A stretch of DNA of 64,000 bases, taken from assembly GCA_965221855.1 (NCBI GenBank), contig CBDCSV010000004.1, forward strand, positions 1-64,000, in the 5' to 3' direction. Source of the DNA: JAJDXO01 sp965221855. Lineage in GTDB: Bacteria > Pseudomonadota > Alphaproteobacteria > Rhodospirillales > UBA2165. The notes beneath the pieces are model-generated. The model was given only the letters and a program-made list of their open reading frames with translations. It searched no databases and was not told where the DNA came from. Shown here piece by piece: positions 53,384 to 63,135 of this stretch; within the stretch, counting starts at the first letter, position 1, and every line of letters starts with the position of its first letter. The position numbers and the translations under genes were made by a program.

Positions 53384-53986
53384 ATGGATGAAAGATTAAC
53401 GCTAAATCCGGCGAATCCCGTCTCCCTGTTCCGGGAATGGTTCGACGAGGCCAAGGAGGCCGAGCCCTACAACACCGACGCGGCGGCGCTGGCGACGGCG
53501 TCCGCCGATGGCGCGCCGACGGTGCGCATGGTCCTGCTGAAGGATATCGACGATGACGGCGGGTTTGTGTTCTACACCAACTCGGAAAGCCGGAAGGGCG
53601 TCCAACTGGCCGAAAATCCGCGCGCATCCTTGTGTTTCTACTGGAAGGCCCTGAAGCGGGAGGTGTTGATCGACGGGGTGGTCGAGAAGGTCTCCAGCGA
53701 GGTCGCGGACGCCTATTTCGCCACCCGGAGCCGGGCCAGTCAGATCGCGGCGTGGGCGTCCGAGCAATCCCGGCCCATGGAAGGCCGCTTCGATTTGGAA
53801 AAGCGATTAGCCGAGTTCACGGCGAAATTCGGCGTCGGCGCCGTGCCGCGGCCGCCCCATTGGGACGGGTACCGGCTGATCGCCGAGCGGATCGAGTTCT
53901 GGACGGATAGACGGTTCCGTCTTCATGACCGGACCGCGTATTATCGCGAAGACGGTGGATGGCGCAGCGAGAAGCTGCACCCGTGA
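53384..53986 (+). CDS. pdxH: Pyridoxamine 5'-phosphate oxidase
   Basis: 200 residues. RMVLLKDIDDDGGFVFYTN holds the FMN-binding core, ENPRASLCFYWKALKREVLIDG the middle motif, and the terminal WRSEKLHP is the family's fixed ending. It makes pyridoxal phosphate, the cofactor of the hemA and class III aminotransferase products encoded further on. Confidence 0.95.
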   Translation: MDERLTLNPANPVSLFREWFDEAKEAEPYNTDAAALATASADGAPTVRMVLLKDIDDDGGFVFYTNSESRKGVQLAENPRASLCFYWKALKREVLIDGVVEKVSSEVADAYFATRSRASQIAAWASEQSRPMEGRFDLEKRLAEFTAKFGVGAVPRPPHWDGYRLIAERIEFWTDRRFRLHDRTAYYREDGGWRSEKLHP

Positions 53987-54015
53987 TCGCCGGGTGACGC
54001 AATGCGGGGGGAGAA

Positions 54016-54969
54016 TTGAGCACCGCGTTACCAAGGGAAATATTGGAGAGGGACAAGGCCGGCCGGCTGATGCGGGCGGCGACCTACGCGTCCGTCTCGG
54101 TGGCTTCGGTGCTGATCCTCGCCAAGACCGGCGCCTGGCTGTTCACCGAGTCGGTCAGCCTGCTGTCTTCGCTGGTCGATTCCCTGCTCGATGCCGGCGC
54201 ATCGATCGTCAATCTGCTGGCGGTCCGTCATGCGCTTCAGCCGGCGGACCGGGAGCACCGGTTCGGGCACGGCAAGGCGGAGCCCTTGGCCGGGCTCGCC
54301 CAGTCGGCGTTTATCGCCGGTTCCGGTATATTCCTGCTGTTGGAATCGGCTGACCGGCTGATCAATCCCATGCCGGTCGAAAACGGCGCCGTCGGCATCG
54401 CGGTGATGGTCCTGGCCATTGTCCTGACCCTCGGGCTGGTGCTGTTCCAGCGCTATGTGGTCAAGAAGACCAATTCGGTCGCGATCGCGGCCGACTCGCT
54501 TCACTACCGGGTCGACATCCTGGTCAACGCCGCGGTCATCGTCTCCCTGGTGCTCGCCAGTTATCAGGGCTGGCTGCTGGCCGACCCGCTGTTCGCCATC
54601 GCCATTGTCGCCTATATGGCGTGGGGGTCGCTGTCCATCGCCCGGGAATCCATCAACAGTCTGATGGACAGGGAACTGCCCGACGAGGACCGGATCAGGA
54701 TTCGCGACATCGCCATGGGCCATCCCGAGGTTCTCGACGTGCACGACATGCGCACCCGCACGGCCGGGCCGGATACCTTTATACAGCTCCATCTGGAGCT
54801 GCCGGGCCATCTCCTGCTGGAGGAGGCGCACAGGATCTCGGACGAGGTCATGTACCGGGTGGAGGACGCCTTCCCCAATGCCGAGGTTCTCATTCATCAG
54901 GACCCGGAGGGCGTCGATGAGCGGCGGGACGAGATCGAGGCGTCCGGGGAGCAGGCCGGTCCGGCTTAA
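54016..54969 (+). CDS. Cation diffusion facilitator (FieF-like)
   Basis: 317 residues from TTG 54016 with GGGGGAG before it. Six membrane helices; SLVDSLLDAGASIVNLLAVR (metal Asp pair in helix 2), REHRFGHGKAEPLAGLAQS (His-x3 metal region) and AADSLHYRVDILVNAAV (helix 5, HxxxD). A cytoplasmic ferredoxin-like domain follows, with DVHDMRTRTAGPDTFIQLHL. Exports Zn, Fe or Mn with proton antiport; metal undetermined. Confidence 0.9.
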   Translation: MSTALPREILERDKAGRLMRAATYASVSVASVLILAKTGAWLFTESVSLLSSLVDSLLDAGASIVNLLAVRHALQPADREHRFGHGKAEPLAGLAQSAFIAGSGIFLLLESADRLINPMPVENGAVGIAVMVLAIVLTLGLVLFQRYVVKKTNSVAIAADSLHYRVDILVNAAVIVSLVLASYQGWLLADPLFAIAIVAYMAWGSLSIARESINSLMDRELPDEDRIRIRDIAMGHPEVLDVHDMRTRTAGPDTFIQLHLELPGHLLLEEAHRISDEVMYRVEDAFPNAEVLIHQDPEGVDERRDEIEASGEQAGPA

Positions 54970-55055
54970 GCCTTTGGAAATTCGTTGAATTTTTTCTCGG
55001 CCCCGTCCATGATCAATAGCTGGAATACGTGCCCAACAAGCCCTGGTGAATAGCC

Positions 55056-55922
55056 TTGGCCCATAAGATCATCCTGGTTCCGCTCGATGGCGGGCCCTCC
55101 GGTGAGGCGGTGCTCGCGGTGGCCCATGGAATAGCCGGCCGCAACAACGCGCACCTGGAAATTTTTCATGCTCAGCCCGATTCGAAGGAAGCGGTACCGC
55201 TGCTCGGCGAGGGCATGTCCGGCGCCATGATCGAGGAGATGATGGAGCTTGCCGACCGGGACGCCGAAAGCCGGACGCAGATCGCATACCGCCACTATCA
55301 GGAATTTCGCGAGGCGCACGGCCTGGCCGAGGCGGCAGACGGGCCGAGCGACGAGATTTCCGTCAACTGGTCGACCGAAACCGGCCGTGAGGACGAACTT
55401 GTGGCCCGGCACGGCCGGCTGGCCGACCTGATCGTCATCGGCCGTCCCGACCGGGATGTCGAGCGGCCGTCCTTGATGACATTGCACGCGGCAATCTTCG
55501 AGACCGGAAAACCGGTGCTGGTCGTCCCGCCCAATCCCCGGACCACGGCGCCGACCAATGTGGCGATCGCCTGGAACGGCAGCGCGGAGGCTTCCCGGGC
55601 CGTCGCCGGCGCAATGCCGGCCCTGCAAAAGGCGGCCAAGGTGACGATCACAACGGTGGAGACCGAAAAATCCGCGGGCCGCATATCAGCCTCCGAACTG
55701 GTCCGGTATCTGAGCTGGCACGGCGTTTCCAGCGAACAGCAGACGGTCTCGCCGGCCGGCTATTCGGTGGGCAAGGCGCTGCTGCTGCAGGCCGGCAAGG
55801 ACGGCGTGGATTTGCTGGTCATGGGCGCCTACACCCATAGCCGGGTGATCCAGATCATCCTCGGCGGCGTGACCCGTCATGTCCTGTCCGAGGCCGAACT
55901 GCCGGTTTTGATGTCTCACTGA
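55056..55922 (+). CDS. Universal stress protein, tandem UspA domains
   Basis: 288 residues from TTG 55056. First domain MAHKIILVPLDGGPSGEA; the second from about residue 165 (TNVAIAWNGSAEASRAV) ends with the ATP-binding pattern DLLVMGAYTHSRVIQIILGG-VTRH. It is a relative of the stress protein at 61382. It binds ATP and helps survival under stress; a specific role is not visible. Confidence 0.85.
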   Translation: MAHKIILVPLDGGPSGEAVLAVAHGIAGRNNAHLEIFHAQPDSKEAVPLLGEGMSGAMIEEMMELADRDAESRTQIAYRHYQEFREAHGLAEAADGPSDEISVNWSTETGREDELVARHGRLADLIVIGRPDRDVERPSLMTLHAAIFETGKPVLVVPPNPRTTAPTNVAIAWNGSAEASRAVAGAMPALQKAAKVTITTVETEKSAGRISASELVRYLSWHGVSSEQQTVSPAGYSVGKALLLQAGKDGVDLLVMGAYTHSRVIQIILGGVTRHVLSEAELPVLMSH

Positions 55923-55965
55923 ACCGCGGCGCCGCCGCGCGTCCTGCCGCCAGACCGGGGAGCCC

Positions 55966-56706
55966 ATGGCCGAATTCGAGCACACTGTCATCGTCACCGG
56001 CGCGAGCAGGGGAATCGGTCACGCGACGTCGATCCATTTCATGCGGCGGGGTTGGCGGATCATCACCTGCTCCAGGGACGATGTCCCCGCCGAATGCGGC
56101 CGTGATCCCCGGTGGACCTGTCACATTCCGACCGATCTCTCGAATCCCGAGAGCGTCCGGCGGATGATCGAACGCGCCAATGAAGAGCTCGGGGACGATG
56201 CCCTGCACGCCCTGGTCAACAACGCGGGCATGTCGCCGAAGACGCCCTACAAGGAGCGGCTCGGGGTGCTGAACGGCGACATTGATGCGTGGCGCGAGGT
56301 GTTCGATATCAACTTCTTCGCGCCTCTGGAACTGGGGCGCGGCTTTGCTTCGGCCCTCAGAAAGGGCAGGGGGGCGATCGTCAACATCACCTCCATCGCC
56401 GGCCACAAGATCCATCCCTTTGCCGGATCCGCCTATTCGTCCTCGAAGGCCGCGCTCTCCGCGCTCACCCGTGAAATGGCCAACGAATTTGCTTCGCTCG
56501 GCGTGCGGGTCAACGCCGTTTGCCCGGGTGAGATCGAAACCGACATGATCCAGCCAGAATACGAAATGCTCATCCCCCGAATACCGCTGGAGCGGATGGG
56601 CACCACCGAGGACGTGGCCAAGGCGATCTTCTATCTTGCGACCGATGAATCGTCTTACGTCACCGGCACCGAAATCTGGGTCACGGGCGGCCAGCATATG
56701 TTCTAG
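55966..56706 (+). CDS. SDR-family oxidoreductase
   Basis: 246 residues. VTGASRGIGHATSIHF near residue 9, NNAGMSP near residue 87, catalytic Ser in ITSIAG and Tyr/Lys in YSSSKAAL, ending YVTGTEIWVTGGQHMF. Closest in style to 3-oxoacyl-ACP-reductase-like enzymes; R39 in TCSRDD hints at NADPH. It lies 43 bases after the stress protein gene. Confidence 0.85.
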   Translation: MAEFEHTVIVTGASRGIGHATSIHFMRRGWRIITCSRDDVPAECGRDPRWTCHIPTDLSNPESVRRMIERANEELGDDALHALVNNAGMSPKTPYKERLGVLNGDIDAWREVFDINFFAPLELGRGFASALRKGRGAIVNITSIAGHKIHPFAGSAYSSSKAALSALTREMANEFASLGVRVNAVCPGEIETDMIQPEYEMLIPRIPLERMGTTEDVAKAIFYLATDESSYVTGTEIWVTGGQHMF

Positions 56707-56726
56707 CACCAAAATCGGCGCCGCGA

Positions 56727-57269
56727 TTACCCCCGGGCCTTGAGGGTTACCAGCCAGCGCCTGCGTTTCTCCAGACGTTCCAGGTCGTGGCCCAGCCACT
56801 CGGCGAGCAGGCCGCCATCGCCTTCGAGCCCCTCGGCCAGGTCTCCCAGGCGGGCGAGTTCGGTGTCGCAGGCTTCGATCACCGTTTCGATCTGCCGGCC
56901 GCGCTCGCCGTCGGGCAGCAGGTGGATGAACCGGAACTTCAACGCCAGGACGAGCTCGTTGAGGCTGGACGCCTCGGCTCGGACGTCGGCGGCGAGCAGG
57001 CTCGCCAGCATCTCCCGCCCTTCGCCGGTCATTTGCAGGATCTGGTCCTGTCCCTCCGGAATTTCCCCGTCGGCCGGCTCGACCAGCCCCTCGTAGCGCA
57101 GCAGCTCGATGGATTCCCCCATCAGTTCCAGCGACGGGCCGGTCACCCGGCTGACGAAATACCGAATCTCGCTCGCCAGATCGCCATAGGCCTTCGGGCC
57201 ATCCGAGAGAATGCCGAGAGCGCACAGGCGGACGGCTTCTTTCGGCGTCAGGGTGTTGTCGGCATACAC
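56727..57269 (-). CDS. PadR-like winged-helix protein
   Basis: 180 residues: LTPKEAVRLCALGILSDGPKAYGDLASEIRYF suggests a PadR-type winged helix, with the wing at LRYEGLVEPADG, and the C-terminal half is a long helical dimerisation region (ERGRQIETVIEACDTELARL, LERLEKRRRWLVTLK). Function unknown. It has only 41 bases between its start and IS630 copy B, so it lacks a native promoter; reconstruction places it directly after dinB. Confidence 0.6.
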   Translation of the reverse strand: MYADNTLTPKEAVRLCALGILSDGPKAYGDLASEIRYFVSRVTGPSLELMGESIELLRYEGLVEPADGEIPEGQDQILQMTGEGREMLASLLAADVRAEASSLNELVLALKFRFIHLLPDGERGRQIETVIEACDTELARLGDLAEGLEGDGGLLAEWLGHDLERLEKRRRWLVTLKARG

Positions 57270-57310
57270 GGCGGCGCGGTGCTTCTACGGGACCCGGATA
57301 TCCCGAAGAT

Positions 57311-58364
57311 TAGAGCGTTTCATATTTTGACGGAAGCGTATCCTGCGTTTTTGAAGTAGTTGGCGCATTGCTGTGGCTCGATGGTGTCGATGAGGCTCCC
57401 GAGATGGCGCCATAAGTCGTCGATCTCCCGCTTCTGGGCGTTTCTCATCCAGTGCTTGATTTGGGCAAAGGTCTGCTCGATGGGATTGAGGTCGGGGGAA
57501 TATTTGGGCAGGAGCCACAGCTTGGCTCCGGCGGCACGGATGGCGTTTCGCACGGCTTTTGACTTGTGGCTGCCGAGATTGTCCATGATGACGATGTCGC
57601 CGGGCACCAGGGTCGGCACGAGCAGCTGCTCGACGTAGGCGCGGAAGCACACGCCATTGATGGGGCCGTCGAAGACGCAGGGCGCGGTGAACCGGTCGCA
57701 GCGCAGCGCGCCGATGAAGGTCAGGGTGTGCCACCGCCCATGGGGGGCAAAGCCGCGGACCCGCTCCCCTTTCGGCCCCCAGCCGCGCAGCGGGGCCATA
57801 TTGGTCCGGATCCAGGTTTCATCAATGAATACCAGCCGTTCGGGATCAAGCTTTGCCTGCCACGCCTTCCAGCGCCTGCGATGGCGGGCGATGTCCGCGC
57901 GCGCCCGTTCAACGGCGAACAGGGTTTTTTTTAAAGCGCAGCCCTTCACGGCGCAGAAACAGCCATACCGTGCTGTGGGATACCCTGACACCCCGAGCGG
58001 CCAACTCGTCTCTCAACCGATGCAGCGTCAGATGCGGCTCCTGGTCGATCCGGCCGACAATGAACTCCCGATGGGGCTCAAGAACCCGGCGGCGGTGACC
58101 GCCCATCTTGCCGGGCGCAACACTCCCCGTCCGCCGGTAGCGCTGCGACCACTTAACCACGCTCGAAACCGCAACCCCAAACCGAGCCGCTACAGCGCGG
58201 CAACTCTCCCCCGCCAAAACCGCCAAAACAACACGCTCTCGCAAATCAATCGAATAAGGTCTCGCCATGAATGCTGGCCTCCTTGCCCAGCATCCATCTT
58301 GAATCATGGTTCGCCCATACTTGGGAATCCCTAAAATGATTCAATCAATCTCAAATACGCTCTA
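57311..58364 (-). mobile_element. IS630-family insertion sequence, copy B
   Basis: 1,054 bp including TA at both edges (57311-57312 and 58363-58364), same length and encoded proteins as copy A (33067-34120) but inverted relative to it. The two are 23 kb apart, an ideal pair for homologous inversion. Confidence 0.92.
57320..58268 (-). CDS. IS630 transposase, two frames joined at an A8 slippage site
   Basis: Identical to the copy-A product: first frame from ATG 58268 (MARPYSIDLRERVVLAV) to 57909, second frame entered at the A8 run and ending YASVKI at 57320. All DDE motifs present (FIDETW, VIMDNLGSHKS, NPIEQTF). Confidence 0.87.
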
Positions 58365-58401
58365 GCACACGGCGTGCCAGCGATAGAATGAAGGGGCCCG
58401 G

Positions 58402-59613
58402 TCAGGCCGCGGCCTTTATGCCGAGCCGGCTCCAAACGTCCTTCAGCGCCGCGACCAGCGCGTCCATATGAGCATCGGTGTGGAGCGGCGTCGGCGTGAA
58501 CCGCAGCCGCTCGGTGCCGCGTGGAACCGTCGGATAGTTGATCGGCTGGACGTAGATGCCGTGGCGCTCCATCAGGGCGTCGCCGGCCTGCTTGCACAGC
58601 ACCGGATCGCCCACCATGACCGGCACGATATGGCTGACCGACGGCATCACCGGGATTCCGGCCGCGGTCAGTTTGGCATTGAGGGTGGCGGCCCGCTCCT
58701 GGAGGCGTACCCGGAGATCGTTGTGCGCCCTCACGTGCCGCACGCTGGCGAGCGCGCCGGCGGCGACGCCCGGCGGAATGGCGGTCGAGAAAATGAACCC
58801 GTCGCCGTAGGAACGGACGAAATCGCACATGGCGGCGGAACCGGCTATGTAACCGCCGATGACGCCGAAGGCCTTGGCGAGCGTACCCTGGATTATGTCG
58901 ATCCGGTCCATCAGGCCGTCGCGCTCGGCGACGCCGCCGCCGCTTTCGCCGTACATGCCGACCGCGTGAACCTCGTCGATGAAGGTGAGGGCGTCGTATT
59001 TGCCGCAGACGTCGAGAATGTTCCGGATGGGCGCGATATCGCCATCCATGGAATAAACGGACTCGAACGCCACCAGTTTCGGCCGGCCGGGCTCAATGCC
59101 CTGCAGCTTGGCCTCCAGGTCGCCGACGTCGTTGTGGGCGAAGATGCGCTTGTCGGCGCGCGAGTGCCTGATGCCGGCGATCATCGAATTGTGGTTGTCC
59201 GCGTCCGAGAGGATCACGCAGTCGGGCAGCATGGCGCCGATGGTGCTGAGCGTGGTGAGGTTGGCCACGTAGCCCGAGGTGAAGAGCAGCGCCGCCTCCT
59301 TGCCGTGGAGGTCGGCCAGTTCCCGTTCCAGCAGCACATGATAATGGTTGGTGCCCGCGATGTTGCGGGTGCCGCCGGCGCCGGCGCCGCATTTGTCGAT
59401 GGCGGCGTGCATGGCTTTCAGCACGACCGGGCTCTGACCCATGCCGAGATAGTCGTTGGAGCACCAGACGGTTACGTCCTCGGTGCCGGGCCCAAGGTGA
59501 CTGACCGCGCCCGGGAAACCGCCCGCCTTGCGTTCCAGGTCGGCGAACACGCGATAGCGGCCCTCGGTGCGAAGGTCGCCTAGCCTTTCCACGAAAAACC
59601 GTTCGTAGTCCAT
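58402..59613 (-). CDS. hemA: 5-aminolevulinate synthase
   Basis: 403 residues from MDYERFFVERLGDLRTEGRY; a longer frame upstream is not conserved-looking. GGTRNIAGTNHYHVLLERELA, the Asp in TFIDEVHAVGMYG, and the PLP lysine in GTLAKAFGVIGGY are all present. It condenses glycine with succinyl-CoA, the C4 route to haem that marks alphaproteobacteria. Transcribed alone; IS630 copy B lies just after its stop. Confidence 0.95.
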   Translation of the reverse strand: MDYERFFVERLGDLRTEGRYRVFADLERKAGGFPGAVSHLGPGTEDVTVWCSNDYLGMGQSPVVLKAMHAAIDKCGAGAGGTRNIAGTNHYHVLLERELADLHGKEAALLFTSGYVANLTTLSTIGAMLPDCVILSDADNHNSMIAGIRHSRADKRIFAHNDVGDLEAKLQGIEPGRPKLVAFESVYSMDGDIAPIRNILDVCGKYDALTFIDEVHAVGMYGESGGGVAERDGLMDRIDIIQGTLAKAFGVIGGYIAGSAAMCDFVRSYGDGFIFSTAIPPGVAAGALASVRHVRAHNDLRVRLQERAATLNAKLTAAGIPVMPSVSHIVPVMVGDPVLCKQAGDALMERHGIYVQPINYPTVPRGTERLRFTPTPLHTDAHMDALVAALKDVWSRLGIKAAA

Positions 59614-59725
59614 GTGTTCGTTGGGTCCCGATCCCCCGGGCTCCGTCTTCGCCGGCCGGGGGCCATCCTCCATGACAGCCGAATTCGGCTATTCATCCCA
59701 CATTGTACTTCCCGGCTCCACAATT

Positions 59726-59750
59726 AAAACGCCAATTTTCCCAGCGTTTT
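59726..59750 (-). terminator. Possible terminator of the aminotransferase gene
   Basis: AAAACGC / GCGTTTT with an 11-base loop, 33 bases after the aminotransferase stop on the minus strand, followed by a short TTTT-containing end. Weak stem. Confidence 0.4.
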
Positions 59751-59782
59751 TAGGCATCTGGCCCGGTTTGTTGGAATGCGGG

Positions 59783-61168
59783 CTAATCCCTCAGGCCCTC
59801 GCGTTCGACCATCGCCGATGTTTCGTCCAGGGCCTTTTCCACGATGCCGAACAACCGGTCGATATGATCTTCGTCGATCACCAGCGGCGGCGAAAAAGCC
59901 AGCGTGTCGCCGATACCGCGGGTGATCACGCCGCCGTCCTCGGCGTGACGGGCCGCGAATGCCGCGACCATGTGCGAGGCATCGAACGGTTCGCCGGTCT
60001 CCTTGTTCTTGACGATCTCCAGGCCGCCGACCATGCCCAGTCCCCGGGCTTCGCCGATCAGCGGGTGTTCGCCCGCCCGGCGAAGCGCGGCCTGGAAATG
60101 GGGCGCGACACGTTCCACATGACTTGATATCTGGATCTCGTCGTAAATCTTCAAGGTCTCATTGGCGACGGCGCAGGAAACCGGGTGTCCGCCATAGGTG
60201 AAGCCGTGGCCGAACACGCCGATCTTCTCGCTCTCCCTGACCATCGCCTGATAAATCGGGTCCGAAATCATCAGCGCCGAGATGGGCAGATAGCCCGACG
60301 ACAGCGCCTTGGCCATGGTCATCATGTCGGGTCGGAGGTCGAAGGTCTCGGTGCCGAAGCGTTTTCCCGTCCGGAAGAAGCCGCAGATGACCTCATCGAC
60401 GATGAACAGGATATCGTTGGCCTCGAGGATCGGCTGGATGCGCTCGAAGTACCCCTCGGGCGGCGGGATCACGCCGCCGGCGCCCATCACCGGTTCGGCG
60501 ATGAAGGCGGCGATGGTGTCCGCGCCTTCGCGTTCGATGAGTTCCTCGAGATCGCGGCCACAGCGGTCCGAGAATTCCACCTCGGTTTCGCCGGGTTCGG
60601 CATACCGGTAGTGGTGCGGGCACGAGGTGTGCAGGAAGCGGTCGATGGGCAGATCGAAATCCCGATGGTTGTTGGGCAGGCCGGTCAGACTCGCGGTGGC
60701 GATGGTGACCCCGTGATAGGCCTTGGTCCTGGAGATTATCTTTTTCTTCTCGGGCCGGTCATGGGCGTTATTGAAGTACCAGGCGAGCTTGATGGCGGTG
60801 TCGTTGGCCTCGGAGCCGGAGTTGGCGAAAAACACCTTGGACATGGGCACCGGAGCGAGTTCTAGGAGTTTCTCGGCCAAATCGATCCCGGGCTCGTGGG
60901 ATTTGCCGGTGAAGGTGTGATAGAAGGGCAGCTTCGCCATCGCCCCGGCCGCGGCCTCGACCAGGCGCTCCTGCTGGAAACCCAGCGACGCGCACCACAG
61001 GCCCGCCAGCGCATCGATGTATTCCTTCCCCTGATCGTCGATCACCCGAACGCCGTCGCCGCGGCTCATGACCACCGGTCCGACGTCCTGATGGGTCCTG
61101 AGGTTGGTGTAGGGATGAATCAGGGATGCGACATCCCGGGCGGCGGGTGAGTTGGCGCGTATGGTCAT
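59783..61168 (-). CDS. Class III (omega) aminotransferase
   Basis: 461 residues. FANSGSEANDTAIKLAWYF near residue 115, KAYHGVTIATASLTGLP, the Asp in LFIVDEVICGFFRTGK and the PLP-lysine in MTMAKALSSGYLPISAL, then GHGFTYGGHPVSCAVA. The pattern GLWCASLGF at the N-terminus fits omega-amino-acid:pyruvate or putrescine/taurine:pyruvate aminotransferases. Substrate not fixed by sequence. Nearby ABC permeases for peptides might supply amines, but that is speculation. Confidence 0.88.
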   Translation of the reverse strand: MTIRANSPAARDVASLIHPYTNLRTHQDVGPVVMSRGDGVRVIDDQGKEYIDALAGLWCASLGFQQERLVEAAAGAMAKLPFYHTFTGKSHEPGIDLAEKLLELAPVPMSKVFFANSGSEANDTAIKLAWYFNNAHDRPEKKKIISRTKAYHGVTIATASLTGLPNNHRDFDLPIDRFLHTSCPHHYRYAEPGETEVEFSDRCGRDLEELIEREGADTIAAFIAEPVMGAGGVIPPPEGYFERIQPILEANDILFIVDEVICGFFRTGKRFGTETFDLRPDMMTMAKALSSGYLPISALMISDPIYQAMVRESEKIGVFGHGFTYGGHPVSCAVANETLKIYDEIQISSHVERVAPHFQAALRRAGEHPLIGEARGLGMVGGLEIVKNKETGEPFDASHMVAAFAARHAEDGGVITRGIGDTLAFSPPLVIDEDHIDRLFGIVEKALDETSAMVEREGLRD

Positions 61169-61381
61169 GGAAATGCTCCCTCGGCGGGTGAACGACACTT
61201 TGGGCGGGAGCGTAGCGGGCATTGGCGGGCCCGGCAACCGGCGGCGGCGGCCGGGAAAACCCGGGCGCGGCCGTAGCTGTCGTCGAAGCGCTCGATGTCG
61301 TCCTCGCCGGGATAGCCGCGGTTGGCGTCGCCCGGCCCGCCGCTCTATGATCCCGCGGGACAATTTGCGGAGGACGACGAC

Positions 61382-62218
61382 GTGGCCCTGAAAGACCTGC
61401 TTGTACATGTGGACGGAAGCAATGCCAGCGCGGCTCGGCTGGCCGCGGCGATCCGCCTGGCCGAAACCCATGACGCCCATTTGATCGGCATTTTCGTCAA
61501 GGGAGCGGCCAACCTGCCGAGCATCGCCTCGCCCGAGATGACCCAGGAATTCATGAAGATCCAGGAAGCCTACACGGCGGAGACGGCGGCGATGGCCGAG
61601 GCGCAGTTCGAGGAATACGCCAAGGCGAGCGGCGCCGCCGCGGAATGGCGGGTGGTGAGCGGCGATCCGGTCGAACAGTTGGCGCTGCACGGCCGGTATG
61701 TGGACCTCGTCGTCGCCGGCCAGCAGGATCCGCAGGCGGCCGATTTGCCGGTGCTCCAGGACGTCCCGGACCGGCTGATTCTCTCCGTCGGCCGCCCGGT
61801 TCTGGTCGTGCCCCATGCCGGCGAGTATCCGGCCATGGGCGGCAACATCATGGTCGCCTGGGACGCCAGCCGCCTCGCCACCCGCGCGGTCAACGACGCG
61901 CTCCCGCTGCTGGAAAAGGCCGGGAAGGTCAATATCCTGGCCGCAAATCCCGCCACCGGCGCAACCGGCCACGGCGACGTCCCGAGCGCCGATATCGCCC
62001 TTCATCTCGCGCGCCACGGGGTCAACGCCGAGGCCCACACCATCACCGCGGAGGACATGGACATCGGCAATCTGCTGCTGTCGCGGGCGGCGGATTTCGG
62101 CGCCGACATGATCGTCATGGGCGCCTACGGCCACCGGCGGCTTCGCGAACTGGTGCTTGGCGGCGCCACCCGGCACATGCTCAAGCACATGACCGTCCCG
62201 GTGTTCATGGCCCATTAG
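61382..62218 (+). CDS. Universal stress protein, tandem UspA domains
   Basis: 278 residues from GTG 61382. ALKDLLVHVDGSNASAARLA opens domain 1; domain 2 (GNIMVAWDASRLATRAV) ends DMIVMGAYGHRRLRELVLGG-ATRH, a complete ATP-binding motif G-x2-G-x9-G(S/T). Its stop overlaps the convergent permease stop by four bases. Confidence 0.87.
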   Translation: MALKDLLVHVDGSNASAARLAAAIRLAETHDAHLIGIFVKGAANLPSIASPEMTQEFMKIQEAYTAETAAMAEAQFEEYAKASGAAAEWRVVSGDPVEQLALHGRYVDLVVAGQQDPQAADLPVLQDVPDRLILSVGRPVLVVPHAGEYPAMGGNIMVAWDASRLATRAVNDALPLLEKAGKVNILAANPATGATGHGDVPSADIALHLARHGVNAEAHTITAEDMDIGNLLLSRAADFGADMIVMGAYGHRRLRELVLGGATRHMLKHMTVPVFMAH

Positions 62219-63135
62219 CGGCGCACCGCCCTCGGATCGAGGGCGTCCTGCAAACCGTCGCCGAGAAAATTGAACGCCAGCACGGTGAGCAGAATCAGGA
62301 AGCCCGGATAGAACGCCAGCAGCGGGGCCGTCGAGATCAGCGCCTGGGCGTTGGTGAGCAGGTTTCCCCAGCTGGGGATCGGCGGCTGGATGCCGAGACC
62401 GAGGAAGCTCAATACGGATTCCAGCAGGATGATGTTGCCTACCGACAGGGTGGTCGCGACGATGATCGGCGAGATCAGGTTGGGTAGGATGTGGACCCGC
62501 ATGATCCGCCAGCTTCCCGCGCCCTGAACCCTGGCCGCCTGCACGTATTCGCGCTCGCGGATGCTCAGCGCCGCGCCGCGCACCAGACGCGCCACCGTCG
62601 TCCAGCCGACCAGCGCGACGATCAGGATGATGCGGTAGAGGCTGATGTTCTCCGAATTGGCGATCGCCGCCGGAACGCCGAGCTTGTCGAGATCGATGGC
62701 CGCCAGGACGATAAGCAGCGGCAGCAGGGGGAGCGCGATGATGCCGTCGGTGAAACGCATCAGGAAGGCGTCGAACCGTCCGCCGAAATAACCGGCGACC
62801 AATCCGATGAATGTGCCGATCACCGCCGCTGCGATTGCCGCGGTGAGGCCGACGAGCAGGGACACCTGGCCGCCTTCGAGCAGCCGGAGGAAGACGTCCC
62901 GGCCGAGCTCGTCGGTGCCGAGAAAGGCCTCGGCCGACGGCGGCGCGTGGCGGGAGAACAGATCGACCCGCTCGGAATCGGTCCCGAGGGCAAGCTCGAA
63001 CAGGGGGGCGCTGAAGGCCAGCAGGCACAAGAGCACCAGGACGAAGAAGCTCGCCACCGCCAGCCGGTGGCGGGCGAAGCGCCGCCACGCGTGGCGCGCC
63101 GATGACGCGGGCGCGGGCGCCGCGGCGGCGGTCAT
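62215..63135 (-). CDS. ABC transporter permease, DppC/OppC-like
   Basis: 306 residues with an N-terminal helix (HRLAVASFFVLVLLCLLAFSA), the periplasmic PSAEAFLGTDELGRDVFLRL signature of DppC proteins, five further helices and the EAA loop REYVQAARVQGAGSWRIMRVHILPN that docks on the ATPase. Part of a di-/oligopeptide or similar importer. Its start overlaps the stop of the upstream permease by four bases. Confidence 0.92.
   Translation of the reverse strand: MTAAAAPAPASSARHAWRRFARHRLAVASFFVLVLLCLLAFSAPLFELALGTDSERVDLFSRHAPPSAEAFLGTDELGRDVFLRLLEGGQVSLLVGLTAAIAAAVIGTFIGLVAGYFGGRFDAFLMRFTDGIIALPLLPLLIVLAAIDLDKLGVPAAIANSENISLYRIILIVALVGWTTVARLVRGAALSIREREYVQAARVQGAGSWRIMRVHILPNLISPIIVATTLSVGNIILLESVLSFLGLGIQPPIPSWGNLLTNAQALISTAPLLAFYPGFLILLTVLAFNFLGDGLQDALDPRAVRR

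Noticed and set aside
23546..57310. All rearrangements as pure assembly errors
   Set aside because: Not excluded, but each breakpoint lies at an IS end or microhomology with matching target duplications, which is what biological rearrangement predicts. Long reads would decide.
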